DNA of 12,871 bases from Rhizobiaceae bacterium. GTDB lineage: Bacteria; Pseudomonadota; Alphaproteobacteria; Rhizobiales; Rhizobiaceae. The first letter of the stretch is position 1; every line of letters begins with the position of its first letter. The position numbers and the translations under genes were made by a program. Location of the stretch: contig JAGWJK010000031.1 of assembly GCA_028865845.1 (NCBI GenBank), forward strand, positions 1-12,871, in the 5' to 3' direction. Under the pieces are notes generated by a model. That model was not told where the DNA came from. It made no database searches and saw only the letters and a list, made by a program, of their open reading frames with translations. Positions 1-6,993 of this stretch are shown piece after piece.

Positions 1-986
1 CGATAGGCGGCCTTGAACTCGCCCTGATCGACGAGGCCACGGCTGACGATGCGCTGCTCGTCCCACCATTGGCCAGGGTCGACAAGCAGGCTGCGATCGC
101 GCGGCATCTGTGAGAAAAGGGCGGCCGCATCGTCGTATTTATCCTGCCGGCGCAGATTTTCGATCTGCATGAACAGGTAGGCCGGGTCCTTACGCCACTG
201 CGGGTCCATTGCGGCGATCAGCGCGCCGGCATTGGCGGAACGATTGTTGGTCGCAGCCCAGGCCTTGTAGAGCGACTGCGCCCTGCCGAGATCGCCGAAC
301 CGCTTCGCCTGCGCGGTGCGGCCGCGGTAGAGCAGGAAATCCATCCGCGCCTTGTGATCGGCGGGGGACAGAAGGCTTGAGAATTCGGCGAGGATCTTGT
401 CCTCGAACGGCTTGTCCAGAGGCTCGCTGCGCCAGATTTTGCGGATCAGCTTGGTTGCCTGCGCAGTTCCGCCGCGCGAGACAAGCGCGCGCGAAAGAAT
501 GACCGCACCTTCCGGCGTTTCCGGCTGGGTACTGCCAAAGGCGGCAAGAATCTGGTCGGCCGGCGGATTTTCCGCATAGAGCGCGCGCTCGGAATTGCCA
601 CGAAGGCTTCCAAGGCCCGGCCAGCCGACAAGCTCGCGGGCGGCCGCCGCAATTTCGCCGGAGGGGACACCGGGCTGGCCCGATGTGGCGATCGCCCATG
701 TCAGGATATGGCGATCGAGCGTCCCCTGGCCCATGCCGTTGCGGATCGCGAGCGCCTGCATCGGGTTCTTGGCGGAAAGCGCGTCGAGACCGGCCTTCAG
801 GTCGCCGCTGATCGGCGCGATCGCCGAGCTGCGCGGAATGGAGGCCGTGCTCAGAGGGTCCGGCATGGCCATGGCCACGTCGGTCGCACCTGGGGCTTGA
901 GCCATCTCACCGGGAAGCTGCGACGCAAAACTGCTCCACGCGACCGCCACGCCCACGGCGGCCAAGATCACGACAGGTCTTCTCAT
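1..986 (-). CDS. slt: Soluble lytic murein transglycosylase, N-terminal part (cut by window edge)
   Basis: The reading frame on the minus strand is open from an ATG at 986 to the left edge, giving about 328 residues without a stop. It starts MRRPVVILAAVGVAVAW, a short basic start followed by a hydrophobic stretch, which looks like a Sec signal peptide; the protein would then act in the periplasm. The rest is helical and alanine-rich, with Slt-like stretches such as RALVSRGGTAQATKLIRKIW and QWWDEQRIVSRGLVDQGEF, matching the superhelical U-domain of Slt70-type enzymes. The catalytic goose-lysozyme-like domain with its glutamate should lie beyond the window and is not seen. Family members cleave the MurNAc-GlcNAc bond to give 1,6-anhydro ends during wall turnover. 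The gene diverges from dapA. The assignment rests on the U-domain only, so the exact subfamily is uncertain. Confidence 0.8.
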   Translation of the reverse strand, partial: MRRPVVILAAVGVAVAWSSFASQLPGEMAQAPGATDVAMAMPDPLSTASIPRSSAIAPISGDLKAGLDALSAKNPMQALAIRNGMGQGTLDRHILTWAIATSGQPGVPSGEIAAAARELVGWPGLGSLRGNSERALYAENPPADQILAAFGSTQPETPEGAVILSRALVSRGGTAQATKLIRKIWRSEPLDKPFEDKILAEFSSLLSPADHKARMDFLLYRGRTAQAKRFGDLGRAQSLYKAWAATNNRSANAGALIAAMDPQWRKDPAYLFMQIENLRRQDKYDDAAALFSQMPRDRSLLVDPGQWWDEQRIVSRGLVDQGEFKAAY

Positions 987-1104
987 CCGGGTACTCGCAA
1001 CAGAAAACAGGCCCGCTTCATTTGCCGAAACTTATATTAATGAAACCTTAGCGCTGGCTGAAATTTCAATCAAATATGATTTCGGAAACTGCCCTTTACC
1101 AACG

Positions 1105-1137
1105 AAAGCGCGCTTGTCGCCGTCAAGCCGGCGCTTT
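1105..1137. repeat. Inverted repeat in the slt-dapA divergent gap
   Basis: AAAGCGC (1105-1111) pairs with GCGCTTT (1131-1137), and the next bases inward, GCTTG (1112-1116), pair with CAAGC (1124-1128). This gives a 12-bp stem with a 2-nt bulge and a 7-nt loop. It ends 67 nt upstream of the dapA start. No T-tract follows on either strand, so it does not look like a standard terminator. It could be a leader hairpin or a protein site; the sequence does not decide. Confidence 0.4.
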
Positions 1138-1193
1138 ATGGTGCGCGGATTCATAACCATGGATTGCGGCTGAAGCATGAAAGCGATGCCGCC

Positions 1194-1199
1194 AGGAGA
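1194..1199 (+). promoter_or_regulatory. dapA ribosome binding site
   Basis: AGGAGA lies 5 nt before the ATG at 1205. It is a strong match to the anti-Shine-Dalgarno sequence and fixes the dapA start. Confidence 0.8.
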
Positions 1200-1204
1200 C
1201 TTGC

Positions 1205-2089
1205 ATGTTCAAGGGGTCCATTCCCGCACTCGTCACGCCCTTCACCGACGCCGGCAAGGTGGATGAAGCTTCCTTTGCTTCCCATGTCGACTGGCAGATC
1301 AAAGAGGGCAGCAGCGGGCTCGTTCCGGTCGGTACGACTGGTGAATCGCCGACCCTGTCGCACGAAGAGCATAAGCGCGTCGTGGAACTCTGTATCGAAG
1401 TCTCGGGCAAACGCGTGCCTGTGATGGCCGGCGCCGGCTCCAACAACACCCGCGAAGCGATCGAGTTGGCGCTGCATGCCGAAAAGGTCGGCGCCGACGC
1501 GGTGCTGGTCGTGACACCCTATTACAACAAGCCGACGCAGAAGGGGCTCTACGCTCATTTCTCCGCCGTTGCCGAAGCCGTGAAGCTGCCGATCTACATC
1601 TATAACATTCCGGGCCGCTCGGTCGTCGACATGACGCCGGAAACAATGGGCGCGCTTGCCAAGGCCCACGCCAATATCGTCGGCGTCAAGGATGCGACCG
1701 GCAAGATCGAGCGGGTTTCCGAGCAGCGCATTACCTGCGGCTCTGACTTCCGGCAGCTCTCCGGCGAGGATGCGACGGCGCTCGGCTTCAATGCCCATGG
1801 CGGCGTCGGCTGCATTTCGGTTGTCGCCAATGTTGCACCGCGGCTCTGTGCGGAGTTTCAGGCGGCAACGCTCGCCGGAAATTACGCCGCTGCGCTGGAA
1901 TACCAAGACCGGCTGATGCCGCTGCACAAGGCCATCTTCATGGAACCCGGCCTTTGCGGAGCGAAGTATGGCCTGTCCCGCCTCGGCCGGATGAGCCGCA
2001 ACGTGCGCTCGCCGCTGCTGTCGACGCTGGAGCCGGCAACGGAAGCGGCCATCGATGCCGCCATGCGCCATGCCGGGTTGCTGAACTAA
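1205..2089 (+). CDS. dapA: 4-hydroxy-tetrahydrodipicolinate synthase (DapA)
   Basis: This 294-residue protein has the usual length of a class I-aldolase TIM barrel of the DapA family. The substrate-binding and proton-relay residues are in their expected places: Thr44-Thr45 in VGTTGESPT, Tyr107 in TPYYNKPTQ, Tyr133 and Arg138 in IYNIPGRS. The Schiff-base lysine is Lys162 in GVKDATGKI. The enzyme condenses pyruvate with aspartate semialdehyde in the cytoplasm, the first step committed to diaminopimelate and lysine. A good ribosome site precedes the ATG. The gene is monocistronic by layout: slt diverges upstream and a hairpin follows the stop. Many alphaproteobacteria carry extra DapA-like paralogs for other substrates, but the complete active site and its place next to smpB favour the biosynthetic enzyme. 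No lysine-riboswitch-like leader is recognisable. Confidence 0.95.
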   Translation: MFKGSIPALVTPFTDAGKVDEASFASHVDWQIKEGSSGLVPVGTTGESPTLSHEEHKRVVELCIEVSGKRVPVMAGAGSNNTREAIELALHAEKVGADAVLVVTPYYNKPTQKGLYAHFSAVAEAVKLPIYIYNIPGRSVVDMTPETMGALAKAHANIVGVKDATGKIERVSEQRITCGSDFRQLSGEDATALGFNAHGGVGCISVVANVAPRLCAEFQAATLAGNYAAALEYQDRLMPLHKAIFMEPGLCGAKYGLSRLGRMSRNVRSPLLSTLEPATEAAIDAAMRHAGLLN

Positions 2090-2122
2090 CAGCCGGCCAA
2101 CACGGCAAGCTGTATGTCATTC

Positions 2123-2163
2123 GAGACCGCTCTCTTCACAAGGAGGGCGGTCTCGCTTATTTA
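2123..2163 (+). terminator. Rho-independent terminator after dapA
   Basis: GAGACCGCTCTC (2123-2134) pairs with GAGGGCGGTCTC (2143-2154) to form a 12-bp stem with one G-T wobble and an 8-nt loop. GCTTATTTA follows, a modest rather than a perfect T-tract. It lies 34 nt after the dapA stop and fits a terminator well. Confidence 0.65.
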
Positions 2164-2275
2164 GAGCGGAAGAAACTCATGTTCGCGCGGAGGACACTGA
2201 CCTTCGCGCCGATAAGAATAAAGATGCCCTAGGGGCGGCTGTCGCATTGGACAGACGGAAAAAAGAAGAAGAACC

Positions 2276-2755
2276 ATGGCACCAAAAGGCAGCCAGCGCG
2301 TAGTGAACAAGGTCGTCGCGGAAAACCGCAAGGCGCGTTTCAACTATGAGATCATCGATACCTATGAAGCCGGCTTGGTGTTGAAGGGCACCGAGGTGAA
2401 GTCCCTGCGTGAGGGCAAGGCCAACATCGCCGAATCCTATGCATCCGACGAGGATGGGGAGATCTGGCTGATCAACTCCTATCTGCCGGAATATCTGCAG
2501 GCGAACCGCTTCAATCACGAGCCGCGCCGTCGCCGCAAGCTGCTGCTCTCCGGTCGTGAGATCGGCCGGTTGCGGTCCGCCGTCAACCGCGAAGGCATGA
2601 CGCTGATCCCGCTGAAGATCTATTTCAATGATAGCGGCCGGGCAAAGCTGGAACTGGCGCTCGCCAAGGGCAAAAAGCTGCATGACAAGCGCGAATCCGA
2701 GAAGGAACGCGATTGGAATAGGCAGAAGAGCCGCCTGCTCAAGGATAATGGCTGA
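2276..2755 (+). CDS. smpB: SsrA-binding protein SmpB
   Basis: The 159-residue product matches SmpB along its whole length: an N-terminal oligonucleotide-binding beta barrel with [20 protein letters not shown] and the diagnostic [15 protein letters not shown] (residues 37-49), then a basic tail (about 130-159, rich in Lys, Arg and Glu) ending KSRLLKDNG. SmpB binds the tRNA-like part of tmRNA and brings it to ribosomes stalled on broken mRNA; the tail enters the empty mRNA channel. The ATG follows a purine run (GAAGAAGAA) rather than a clear GGAG, so initiation may be moderate. tmRNA itself is not in the window. The gene lies downstream of dapA on the same strand, 186 nt away and behind a hairpin, so it probably has its own promoter. 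It converges with the NYN gene. Confidence 0.96.
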   Translation: MAPKGSQRVVNKVVAENRKARFNYEIIDTYEAGLVLKGTEVKSLREGKANIAESYASDEDGEIWLINSYLPEYLQANRFNHEPRRRRKLLLSGREIGRLRSAVNREGMTLIPLKIYFNDSGRAKLELALAKGKKLHDKRESEKERDWNRQKSRLLKDNG

Positions 2756-2832
2756 GCGGGCGAGCATTTCGCCATGCCGTGCGCAGTTGGCCTGACATAT
2801 TGGCCGTGGCAGCCTAAGCCATGCATCTGAGG

Positions 2833-2876
2833 CGCCAGCCGGTGCTGCCTACCTCAGACCTTAAATCGGGCTGGCG
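2833..2876. terminator. Possible shared hairpin between convergent smpB and NYN genes
   Basis: CGCCAGCC (2833-2840) and GGCTGGCG (2869-2876) can pair as a perfect 8-bp stem with a 28-nt loop. A competing 6-bp pairing, CTGAGG (2827-2832) with CCTCAG (2852-2857), overlaps it. It sits between two convergent genes and could stop transcription from both sides, but neither strand has a T-tract, so this is weak. Confidence 0.3.
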
Positions 2877-2881
2877 GCGAA

Positions 2882-3469
2882 CTATTCTTCAGCGTCGGCG
2901 CTGCTGGTAGCGGTGGTTTCGGCCGGACGCTGCGGACGTTCCGACGGGTCCCTGCCGATTTCGGACTTCAGCGATACGAGATCGATGAAATGGTCGGCCT
3001 GGCGGCGAAGATCGTCGGCGATCATCGGCGGCTGGGTTGCCATCGTGGAAATGACCGACACCTTGCGTCCGCGGCGCTGCAGCGCTTCCACCAGCGTGGT
3101 GAAGTCGCCGTCACCGGAGAAGATGACGAGGTGGTCGACGGTCTCGGACTGTTCCATGGCGTCGATCGCGAGCTCGATATCCATGTTGCCCTTGATCTTG
3201 CGACGGCCCATGGAATCGGTGAATTCCTTCGCCGGCTTGGTAACAACCTTGTAGCCGTTATAGTCCAGCCAGTCGATCAGCGGGCGGATCGACGAATATT
3301 CCTGGTCCTCGATCAGAGCGGTATAGTAGTAGGCACGCAGTAGATATCCGCGCTTCTGAAAGGCTTTCAGGAGCTTGCGATAGTCAATATCGAAACCAAG
3401 ACTTTTCGACGCCGCATAAAGATTGGCGCCATCTATAAAAAGTGCAATTTTTTCGCGTGGGTCGAACAT
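2882..3469 (-). CDS. NYN domain protein, LabA/DUF88-like putative ribonuclease
   Basis: This 195-residue protein has the conserved pattern of NYN (PIN-like) nucleases: ALFIDGANLY near the start with Asp13 and Asn16, KGNMDIELAIDAM with Asp97, and VIFSGDGDFTTLVEAL with Asp120 and Asp122. In this fold the acidic residues hold metal for RNA cleavage. The fold spans about residues 5-165. The last 25 or so residues (RDPSERPQRP onward) are rich in Pro, Ser, Thr and acidic residues and are probably disordered. An in-frame TAA lies just upstream of the ATG at 3469, which fixes the start; the ribosome site is weak. It diverges from rpoZ and converges with smpB. Nuclease activity is inferred from the family and the intact acidic set. 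Its natural target is unknown, and LabA-like proteins elsewhere were named for other phenotypes. Confidence 0.88.
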   Translation of the reverse strand: MFDPREKIALFIDGANLYAASKSLGFDIDYRKLLKAFQKRGYLLRAYYYTALIEDQEYSSIRPLIDWLDYNGYKVVTKPAKEFTDSMGRRKIKGNMDIELAIDAMEQSETVDHLVIFSGDGDFTTLVEALQRRGRKVSVISTMATQPPMIADDLRRQADHFIDLVSLKSEIGRDPSERPQRPAETTATSSADAEE

Positions 3470-3566
3470 CGCTTACATATCCATTGTTACCAAAACGCAA
3501 TCACTTTTACTCAAAAAGCAGTCAAAACAACGCCTTGTATGACGCCCGAATTAGTCCGGGTTACTT

Positions 3567-3581
3567 TATGAATTATTCATA
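3567..3581. repeat. 15-bp AT-rich palindrome between NYN gene and rpoZ
   Basis: TATGAAT and ATTCATA flank a single central T, making a perfect dyad. It lies about 98 nt upstream of the NYN start and about 200 nt upstream of rpoZ. The shape suits a dimeric regulator, but in AT-rich DNA such a dyad can arise by chance. Confidence 0.35.
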
Positions 3582-3699
3582 TAGTCGAGATTTAGGGCAC
3601 GATTCGCGATATTCCAAGCAACTTAAAATTGAATTTGAAACTTGTCTAATGAAATTTAGCGCATTGTCGGGGGATTGGGAGGCTTCCGGCAGGAAAAAC

Positions 3700-3728
3700 T
3701 TGAATTTGCCATCGTTTGCATGTATCGG
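3700..3728 (+). promoter_or_regulatory. Candidate rpoZ promoter
   Basis: TTGAAT (3700-3705) and TATCGG (3723-3728) are 17 nt apart, giving a leader of about 45 nt before the rpoZ ATG. The -35 part is fair and the -10 part is poor, so this is only a suggestion. Confidence 0.25.
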
Positions 3729-3779
3729 GCGAGCTACTCCGAGACATGATGAATACATCACGACCGCAAAGGACAGGCA

Positions 3780-4184
3780 ATGGCCCGTGTCACAGTTGAA
3801 GATTGCATTGATAAAGTTGAGAACCGGTTCGAGCTCGTTCTGCTCGCCAGCCACCGCGCGCGCCTGATTTCGCAGGGCTCCTCGATCACCATCGATCGCG
3901 ACAACGACAAGAACCCTGTCGTCGCGCTGCGCGAAATCGCCGACGAGACCCTGTCTCCCGACGACCTGAAGGAAGACCTGATCCATTCGCTGCAGAAGCA
4001 TGTGGAAGTCGACGAGCCCGAGCCCGATCCGGCAAGCCTCTTGGCCGCCGGTGCTGCTGCTTCTGCTTCGGGCGACGAGGAAGAAGACGCTCCGGAAGCG
4101 GTTACCTTCGACCAGATGTCGGAAGAAGAACTTCTGGCTGGTATCGAAGGCCTTGTTCCGCCGGAAAAAAGCGACGATTACTGA
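3780..4184 (+). CDS. rpoZ: RNA polymerase omega subunit
   Basis: The 134-residue protein begins [20 protein letters not shown] and continues with [13 protein letters not shown] and [11 protein letters not shown], the omega core that wraps the beta-prime C-terminal region. The core ends near residue 65. The rest is a long acidic tail rich in Asp, Glu and Ala, so the protein is longer than the roughly 90-residue enterobacterial omega; longer tails are usual in alphaproteobacteria. Omega helps assemble core RNA polymerase. In Escherichia coli its N-terminal residues help form ppGpp binding site 1, and the Met-Ala-Arg start is kept here. rpoZ lies directly upstream of the ppGpp enzyme gene, as in many bacteria. 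AAAGGA precedes the ATG by 6 nt. A strong hairpin and T-tract follow the stop. Confidence 0.95.
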   Translation: MARVTVEDCIDKVENRFELVLLASHRARLISQGSSITIDRDNDKNPVVALREIADETLSPDDLKEDLIHSLQKHVEVDEPEPDPASLLAAGAAASASGDEEEDAPEAVTFDQMSEEELLAGIEGLVPPEKSDDY

Positions 4185-4193
4185 TCGTTATGC

Positions 4194-4221
4194 TTGATGC
4201 TCCGATCAGGAGCGATATGAT
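4194..4221 (+). promoter_or_regulatory. Candidate rsh promoter between rpoZ and the hairpin
   Basis: TTGATG (4194-4199) and TATGAT (4216-4221) are 16 nt apart; the -10 matches the sigma-70 consensus at 5 of 6 bases and the -35 at 4 of 6. A start near 4228 would place the 4232-4257 hairpin at the very 5' end of the rsh mRNA. Confidence 0.45.
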
Positions 4222-4231
4222 GAATTGATGC

Positions 4232-4267
4232 GTGCGCCGGTCGTATGACTGGCGCGCTTTTATTTTT
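4232..4267 (+). terminator. Rho-independent terminator after rpoZ, directly upstream of rsh
   Basis: GTGCGCCGGTC (4232-4242) pairs with GACTGGCGCGC (4247-4257): an 11-bp stem with two G-T wobbles and a GTAT loop, followed by TTTTATTTTT (4258-4267). This is the best terminator in the window. Only 2 nt separate the T-tract from the rsh ribosome site GGAG (4270-4273), so transcripts reaching rsh from upstream must read through it. Confidence 0.85.
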
Positions 4268-4283
4268 ATGGAGTAGCCCGGGA

Positions 4284-6509
4284 ATGATGCGGCAATACGA
4301 GCTTGTTGAGCGTGTGCAGAAATACAAGCCCGATGCCAACGAAGCTCTTCTCAACAAGGCCTATGTCTATGCGATGCAGAAACATGGGCAGCAGAAACGT
4401 GCCAGCGGCGATCCCTATATTTCCCATCCGCTCGAAGTTGCCGCCATCCTGACCGACATGCGCCTGGATGAATCGACGATCGCCGTCGCGCTGCTGCATG
4501 ACACGATCGAAGACACCACGGCGACGCGCGCTGAAATCGACGAGTTGTTCGGCGAGGATATCGGTCGGCTCGTCGAGGGCCTGACGAAGATCAAGAAGCT
4601 CGATCTCGTCACCAAGAAGGCCAAGCAGGCCGAAAATCTCCGTAAGCTGCTGCTTGCCATCTCCGACGATGTTCGCGTGCTCCTGGTCAAGCTTGCCGAC
4701 CGCCTGCACAACATGCGCACGCTGGAGCACATGTCGCCCGAGAAACGGGCCCGCATCTCCGAAGAGACGATGGAAATCTATGCGCCGCTGGCCGGCCGCA
4801 TGGGCATGCAGGATATGCGTGAGGAGTTGGAGGAGCTGTCCTTCCGCCATATCAACCCCGAAGCCCACGATACCGTCACCAAGCGCCTGGAAGAGCTCTC
4901 CCGGCGCAATGAAGGCCTGGTGAAGAAGATCGAGACGGAGCTGCGCGACCTCCTGGTCGCCAACGGTCTTGCCAACGCCATGGTCAAGGGCCGGCAGAAG
5001 AAGCCCTATTCGGTCTTCCGCAAGATGCAGTCCAAGTCGCTGTCCTTCGAGCAATTGTCGGACGTCTACGGTTTCCGCCTGCTCGTCGACGATGTCCCGT
5101 CCTGCTATCGCGCATTGGGCATCGTGCATACGCGCTGGCGCGTGGTTCCCGGCCGTTTCAAGGACTACATCTCGACGCCGAAGCAGAACGACTATCGCTC
5201 GCTGCATACCACCATCGTCGGTCCTTCCAGCCAGCGCATCGAGCTGCAGATCCGCACCAAGCGCATGCATGAAATCGCCGAATTCGGCATTGCCGCGCAT
5301 GCGCTTTACAAGGACGGTACCGGCACCAACGGCGATGGCGAGCTGCTGTCGCGCGAGAGCAACGCCTATTCCTGGCTCCGGCACACGATCGAAGCGCTGG
5401 CGGAAGGCGACAGTCCGGAAGAATTCCTCGAGCATACCAAGCTTGAATTGTTCCAGGACCAGGTCTTCTGTTTCACGCCGAAGGGCAAGCTGATCGCCCT
5501 GCCGCGCGGCGCGACCCCGATCGATTTTGCCTATGCCGTCCACACCAACATCGGCGACACGACCGTCGGCGCCAAGATCAACGGGCGCATCATGCCCCTG
5601 GTGACGCGTCTCACCAATGGCGACGAGGTCGAGATCATCCGTTCCGGCGTGCAGGTGCCGCCCGCCGCCTGGGAAGAGATTGTCGTCACCGGCAAGGCGC
5701 GCGCCGCCATCCGCCGCGCCACCCGGCTTGCCATCCGCAAGCAATATGCAGGCCTTGGCCACCGCATCCTCGAACGCACCTTCGAGCGTGCCGGCAAGGT
5801 CTTCTCTCGGGATGCCCTCAAGCCTGCCCTGCATCGCCTTGGCCAGAAGGATGTCGAGGATGCGATCGCCGCCGTCGGGCGAGGGGAGATGTCGTCGCTC
5901 GATGTTCTGCGCGCCGTTTATCCGGATCATCAGGATGAGCGCGTCACGGTGAAGCCCGCCGGCGACGAGGGCTGGTTCAACGTCCGCAGCGCTTCAGGCA
6001 TGATCTTCAAGATCCCCGGCAAGACCAAGGCCGATCTCGCTGCTGGCATCGAAGGCGTGGATGCTCTGCCGATCCGCGGACTTGCTGCGGATGTCGAAGT
6101 GCACTTTGCTCCGACCGGCGCCGTTCCCGGCGACCGCATCGTCGGCATCATGGAAAAGGGCAAGGGGATCACCATATATCCGATCCAGTCGCCCAAGCTG
6201 CAGCACTTCGACGATCAGCCGGAACGCTGGATCGACGTGCGCTGGGATCTGGACGAAGCCAACAAGTCGCGTTTCACCGCCCGTATCCTGATCAACGCAC
6301 TGAATGAGCCAGGCACGCTTGCCAGGGTCGCGCAGACCGTGGCCGACATCGACGTCAATATCCGTGTTTTGAACACGGTGCGCGTTGCAGCCGATTTCAC
6401 CGAGATGGCCTTGGATGTCGAAGTTTGGGATCTGCGGCAGCTCAATCAGCTGCTGGTGCAGCTCAAGGAACTTGACTGCATTGCGACCGTAAAGCGGCTT
6501 TATGAATGA
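4284..6509 (+). CDS. rsh: Bifunctional (p)ppGpp synthetase/hydrolase (Rsh, RelA/SpoT family)
   Basis: With the start at 4284 the protein has 741 residues and begins MMRQYELVERVQKY. A longer frame opens at 4245, but that ATG lies in the terminator loop; GGAG at 4270-4273 suits 4284 (or the adjacent 4287). The HD hydrolase domain is intact: His48 in YISHP, His72-Asp73 in LLHDTIEDT and Asp139 in LADRLHNM. The synthetase domain (about 235-350) has Tyr304 in YRSLHTT and the RFKD motif at 291-294, the version found in bifunctional enzymes rather than the EFDD of synthetase-only RelA. A TGS domain follows (about 395-455, FTPKGKLIALPRG) and a C-terminal ACT domain (about 667-741). The enzyme makes and degrades the stringent-response alarmone in the cytoplasm, and the C-terminal half senses ribosome and amino-acid status. 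It is likely the main long Rsh of this organism. Confidence 0.96.
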   Translation: MMRQYELVERVQKYKPDANEALLNKAYVYAMQKHGQQKRASGDPYISHPLEVAAILTDMRLDESTIAVALLHDTIEDTTATRAEIDELFGEDIGRLVEGLTKIKKLDLVTKKAKQAENLRKLLLAISDDVRVLLVKLADRLHNMRTLEHMSPEKRARISEETMEIYAPLAGRMGMQDMREELEELSFRHINPEAHDTVTKRLEELSRRNEGLVKKIETELRDLLVANGLANAMVKGRQKKPYSVFRKMQSKSLSFEQLSDVYGFRLLVDDVPSCYRALGIVHTRWRVVPGRFKDYISTPKQNDYRSLHTTIVGPSSQRIELQIRTKRMHEIAEFGIAAHALYKDGTGTNGDGELLSRESNAYSWLRHTIEALAEGDSPEEFLEHTKLELFQDQVFCFTPKGKLIALPRGATPIDFAYAVHTNIGDTTVGAKINGRIMPLVTRLTNGDEVEIIRSGVQVPPAAWEEIVVTGKARAAIRRATRLAIRKQYAGLGHRILERTFERAGKVFSRDALKPALHRLGQKDVEDAIAAVGRGEMSSLDVLRAVYPDHQDERVTVKPAGDEGWFNVRSASGMIFKIPGKTKADLAAGIEGVDALPIRGLAADVEVHFAPTGAVPGDRIVGIMEKGKGITIYPIQSPKLQHFDDQPERWIDVRWDLDEANKSRFTARILINALNEPGTLARVAQTVADIDVNIRVLNTVRVAADFTEMALDVEVWDLRQLNQLLVQLKELDCIATVKRLYE

Positions 6510-6518
6510 GCAATGCCC

Positions 6519-6554
6519 GCAATGGCCCCATTTGGCGGCTCATTGCACATTTTG
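6519..6554 (+). terminator. Possible rsh terminator
   Basis: GCAATG (6519-6524) pairs with CATTGC (6541-6546) and GCC (6525-6527) with GGC (6537-6539), leaving one bulged T at 6540. ACATTTTG follows. It starts 10 nt after the rsh stop. The T-tract is short, so this is moderate at best. Confidence 0.4.
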
Positions 6555-6571
6555 TGATCGTTTTATGATCA
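6555..6571. repeat. Small dyad TGATC-N7-GATCA upstream of the DUF3563 gene
   Basis: Two 5-bp arms separated by 7 nt form a dyad; the left arm is part of TTTTGTGATC, which resembles a CRP half-site, while the right arm (TGATCAAC) is a poor partner. It might be an operator for a Crp/Fnr-type protein, but the match is weak. Confidence 0.2.
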
Positions 6572-6592
6572 ACTTTGCCCCATCTCTCATAA

Positions 6593-6620
6593 AGCCATGC
6601 GCATGACGCATGGCTGCGTC
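6593..6620 (+). repeat. Two overlapping, mutually exclusive hairpins upstream of the DUF3563 gene
   Basis: AGCCATGCG (6593-6601) pairs perfectly with CGCATGGCT (6607-6615) around a 5-nt loop. GACGCA (6605-6610) pairs perfectly with TGCGTC (6615-6620) around a 4-nt loop. The two stems share bases and cannot form together. No T-tract follows. The element ends 81 nt before the small gene. Confidence 0.5.
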
Positions 6621-6701
6621 AATATTAGAGCGGTGGTAATTAACCTTTTGCGCGCCTATCTTGTGGTCATCGAAGAAACGAAACAGAAGTGAGACAAGAC
6701 A

Positions 6702-6851
6702 ATGTTTGGTCCTATCAAGAAGTTCGCCCGCGCCTTGCGCGTCCCGAGCGTAGAAGAACGTGAAGCCGCTTACCTGAATGGCTCGTATGACCGTTTTGAC
6801 CTTGAGTATCGTCAGCGTCAGGTCGATCGCGGCATGTTCCGCCAGCGTTAA
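6702..6851 (+). CDS. Small DUF3563-type protein, 49 residues
   Basis: A 49-codon frame runs from ATG at 6702 to TAA at 6849-6851. The product starts MFGPIKKFARALRVPS, continues EEREAAYLNGSYDRFDLEYR and ends RQVDRGMFRQR. The pattern of a basic amphipathic start, Leu-Arg-Val-Pro, an AYL-x-x-S/Y-D-R-x-DLEYR core and an Arg/Gln-rich end matches the DUF3563 family of small alphaproteobacterial and related proteins, as I remember it. There is no signal peptide or membrane segment. It is very polar and probably helical; the function is not known. The ribosome site is weak (AAGTGAGA about 8 nt upstream). Own transcription is likely because it stands alone between rsh and the DUF2062 gene with structured flanks. 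The codons and the conserved core argue that it is real. The family name is from memory. Confidence 0.8.
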   Translation: MFGPIKKFARALRVPSVEEREAAYLNGSYDRFDLEYRQRQVDRGMFRQR

Positions 6852-6881
6852 TCGCTGTCAATACTATCCAATATAGGGAAG

Positions 6882-6902
6882 GGGCGTGCAATAGTCGCGC
6901 CC
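6882..6902 (+). repeat. Hairpin after the DUF3563 gene
   Basis: GGGCGTG (6882-6888) pairs with CGCGCCC (6896-6902) around a 7-nt loop, with one T-G wobble. It lies 30 nt after the small gene's stop. No T-tract follows, so it may be an mRNA 3' end that needs Rho, or merely a stable hairpin. Confidence 0.35.
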
Positions 6903-6993
6903 TGGAAGAGAATAGGTTACTGCGGCAATATTCGCCACATGATACGCTTTGACGCTCTTGTCATGACGGCCTGACTTACACTAGATAAGCCGC

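Larger units (their letters stand above)
3470..3779. other. AT-rich divergent intergenic region, NYN gene to rpoZ
   Basis: These 310 nt are clearly richer in A and T than the flanking genes and must hold the promoters of both divergent genes. I see a 15-bp palindrome, a weak rpoZ promoter candidate and the rpoZ ribosome site AAAGGA (3768-3773, 6 nt before the ATG). An open frame runs through part of it on the plus strand, but it carries on into rpoZ in another frame and shows no known motif. I recognise no RNA gene. Confidence 0.6.

Noticed and set aside
987..1204. Lysine riboswitch upstream of dapA
   Set aside because: The gap is short, shared with a divergent gene, and shows only one simple hairpin, not the multi-helix layout of that riboswitch.
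1151..2071. 306-codon open frame on the minus strand across dapA
   Set aside because: It is the mirror of a DapA gene with a full active site; the product is rich in His, Arg and Gly with no motif.
3442..3867. 141-codon plus-strand open frame across the AT-rich gap
   Set aside because: It overlaps both the NYN gene and the rpoZ start in a different frame and has no recognisable motif.
4245..4283. Upstream extension of Rsh starting at 4245
   Set aside because: The ATG lies in the loop of the terminator hairpin and has no ribosome site; 4284 has GGAG at suitable spacing and gives the usual Rsh N-terminus.
4266..5930. Very long open frame (554 codons) on the minus strand across rsh
   Set aside because: It is fully antisense to a gene with intact Rsh domains. 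Long antisense frames are expected in GC-rich codon-biased DNA, and the translation shows no recognisable domain.
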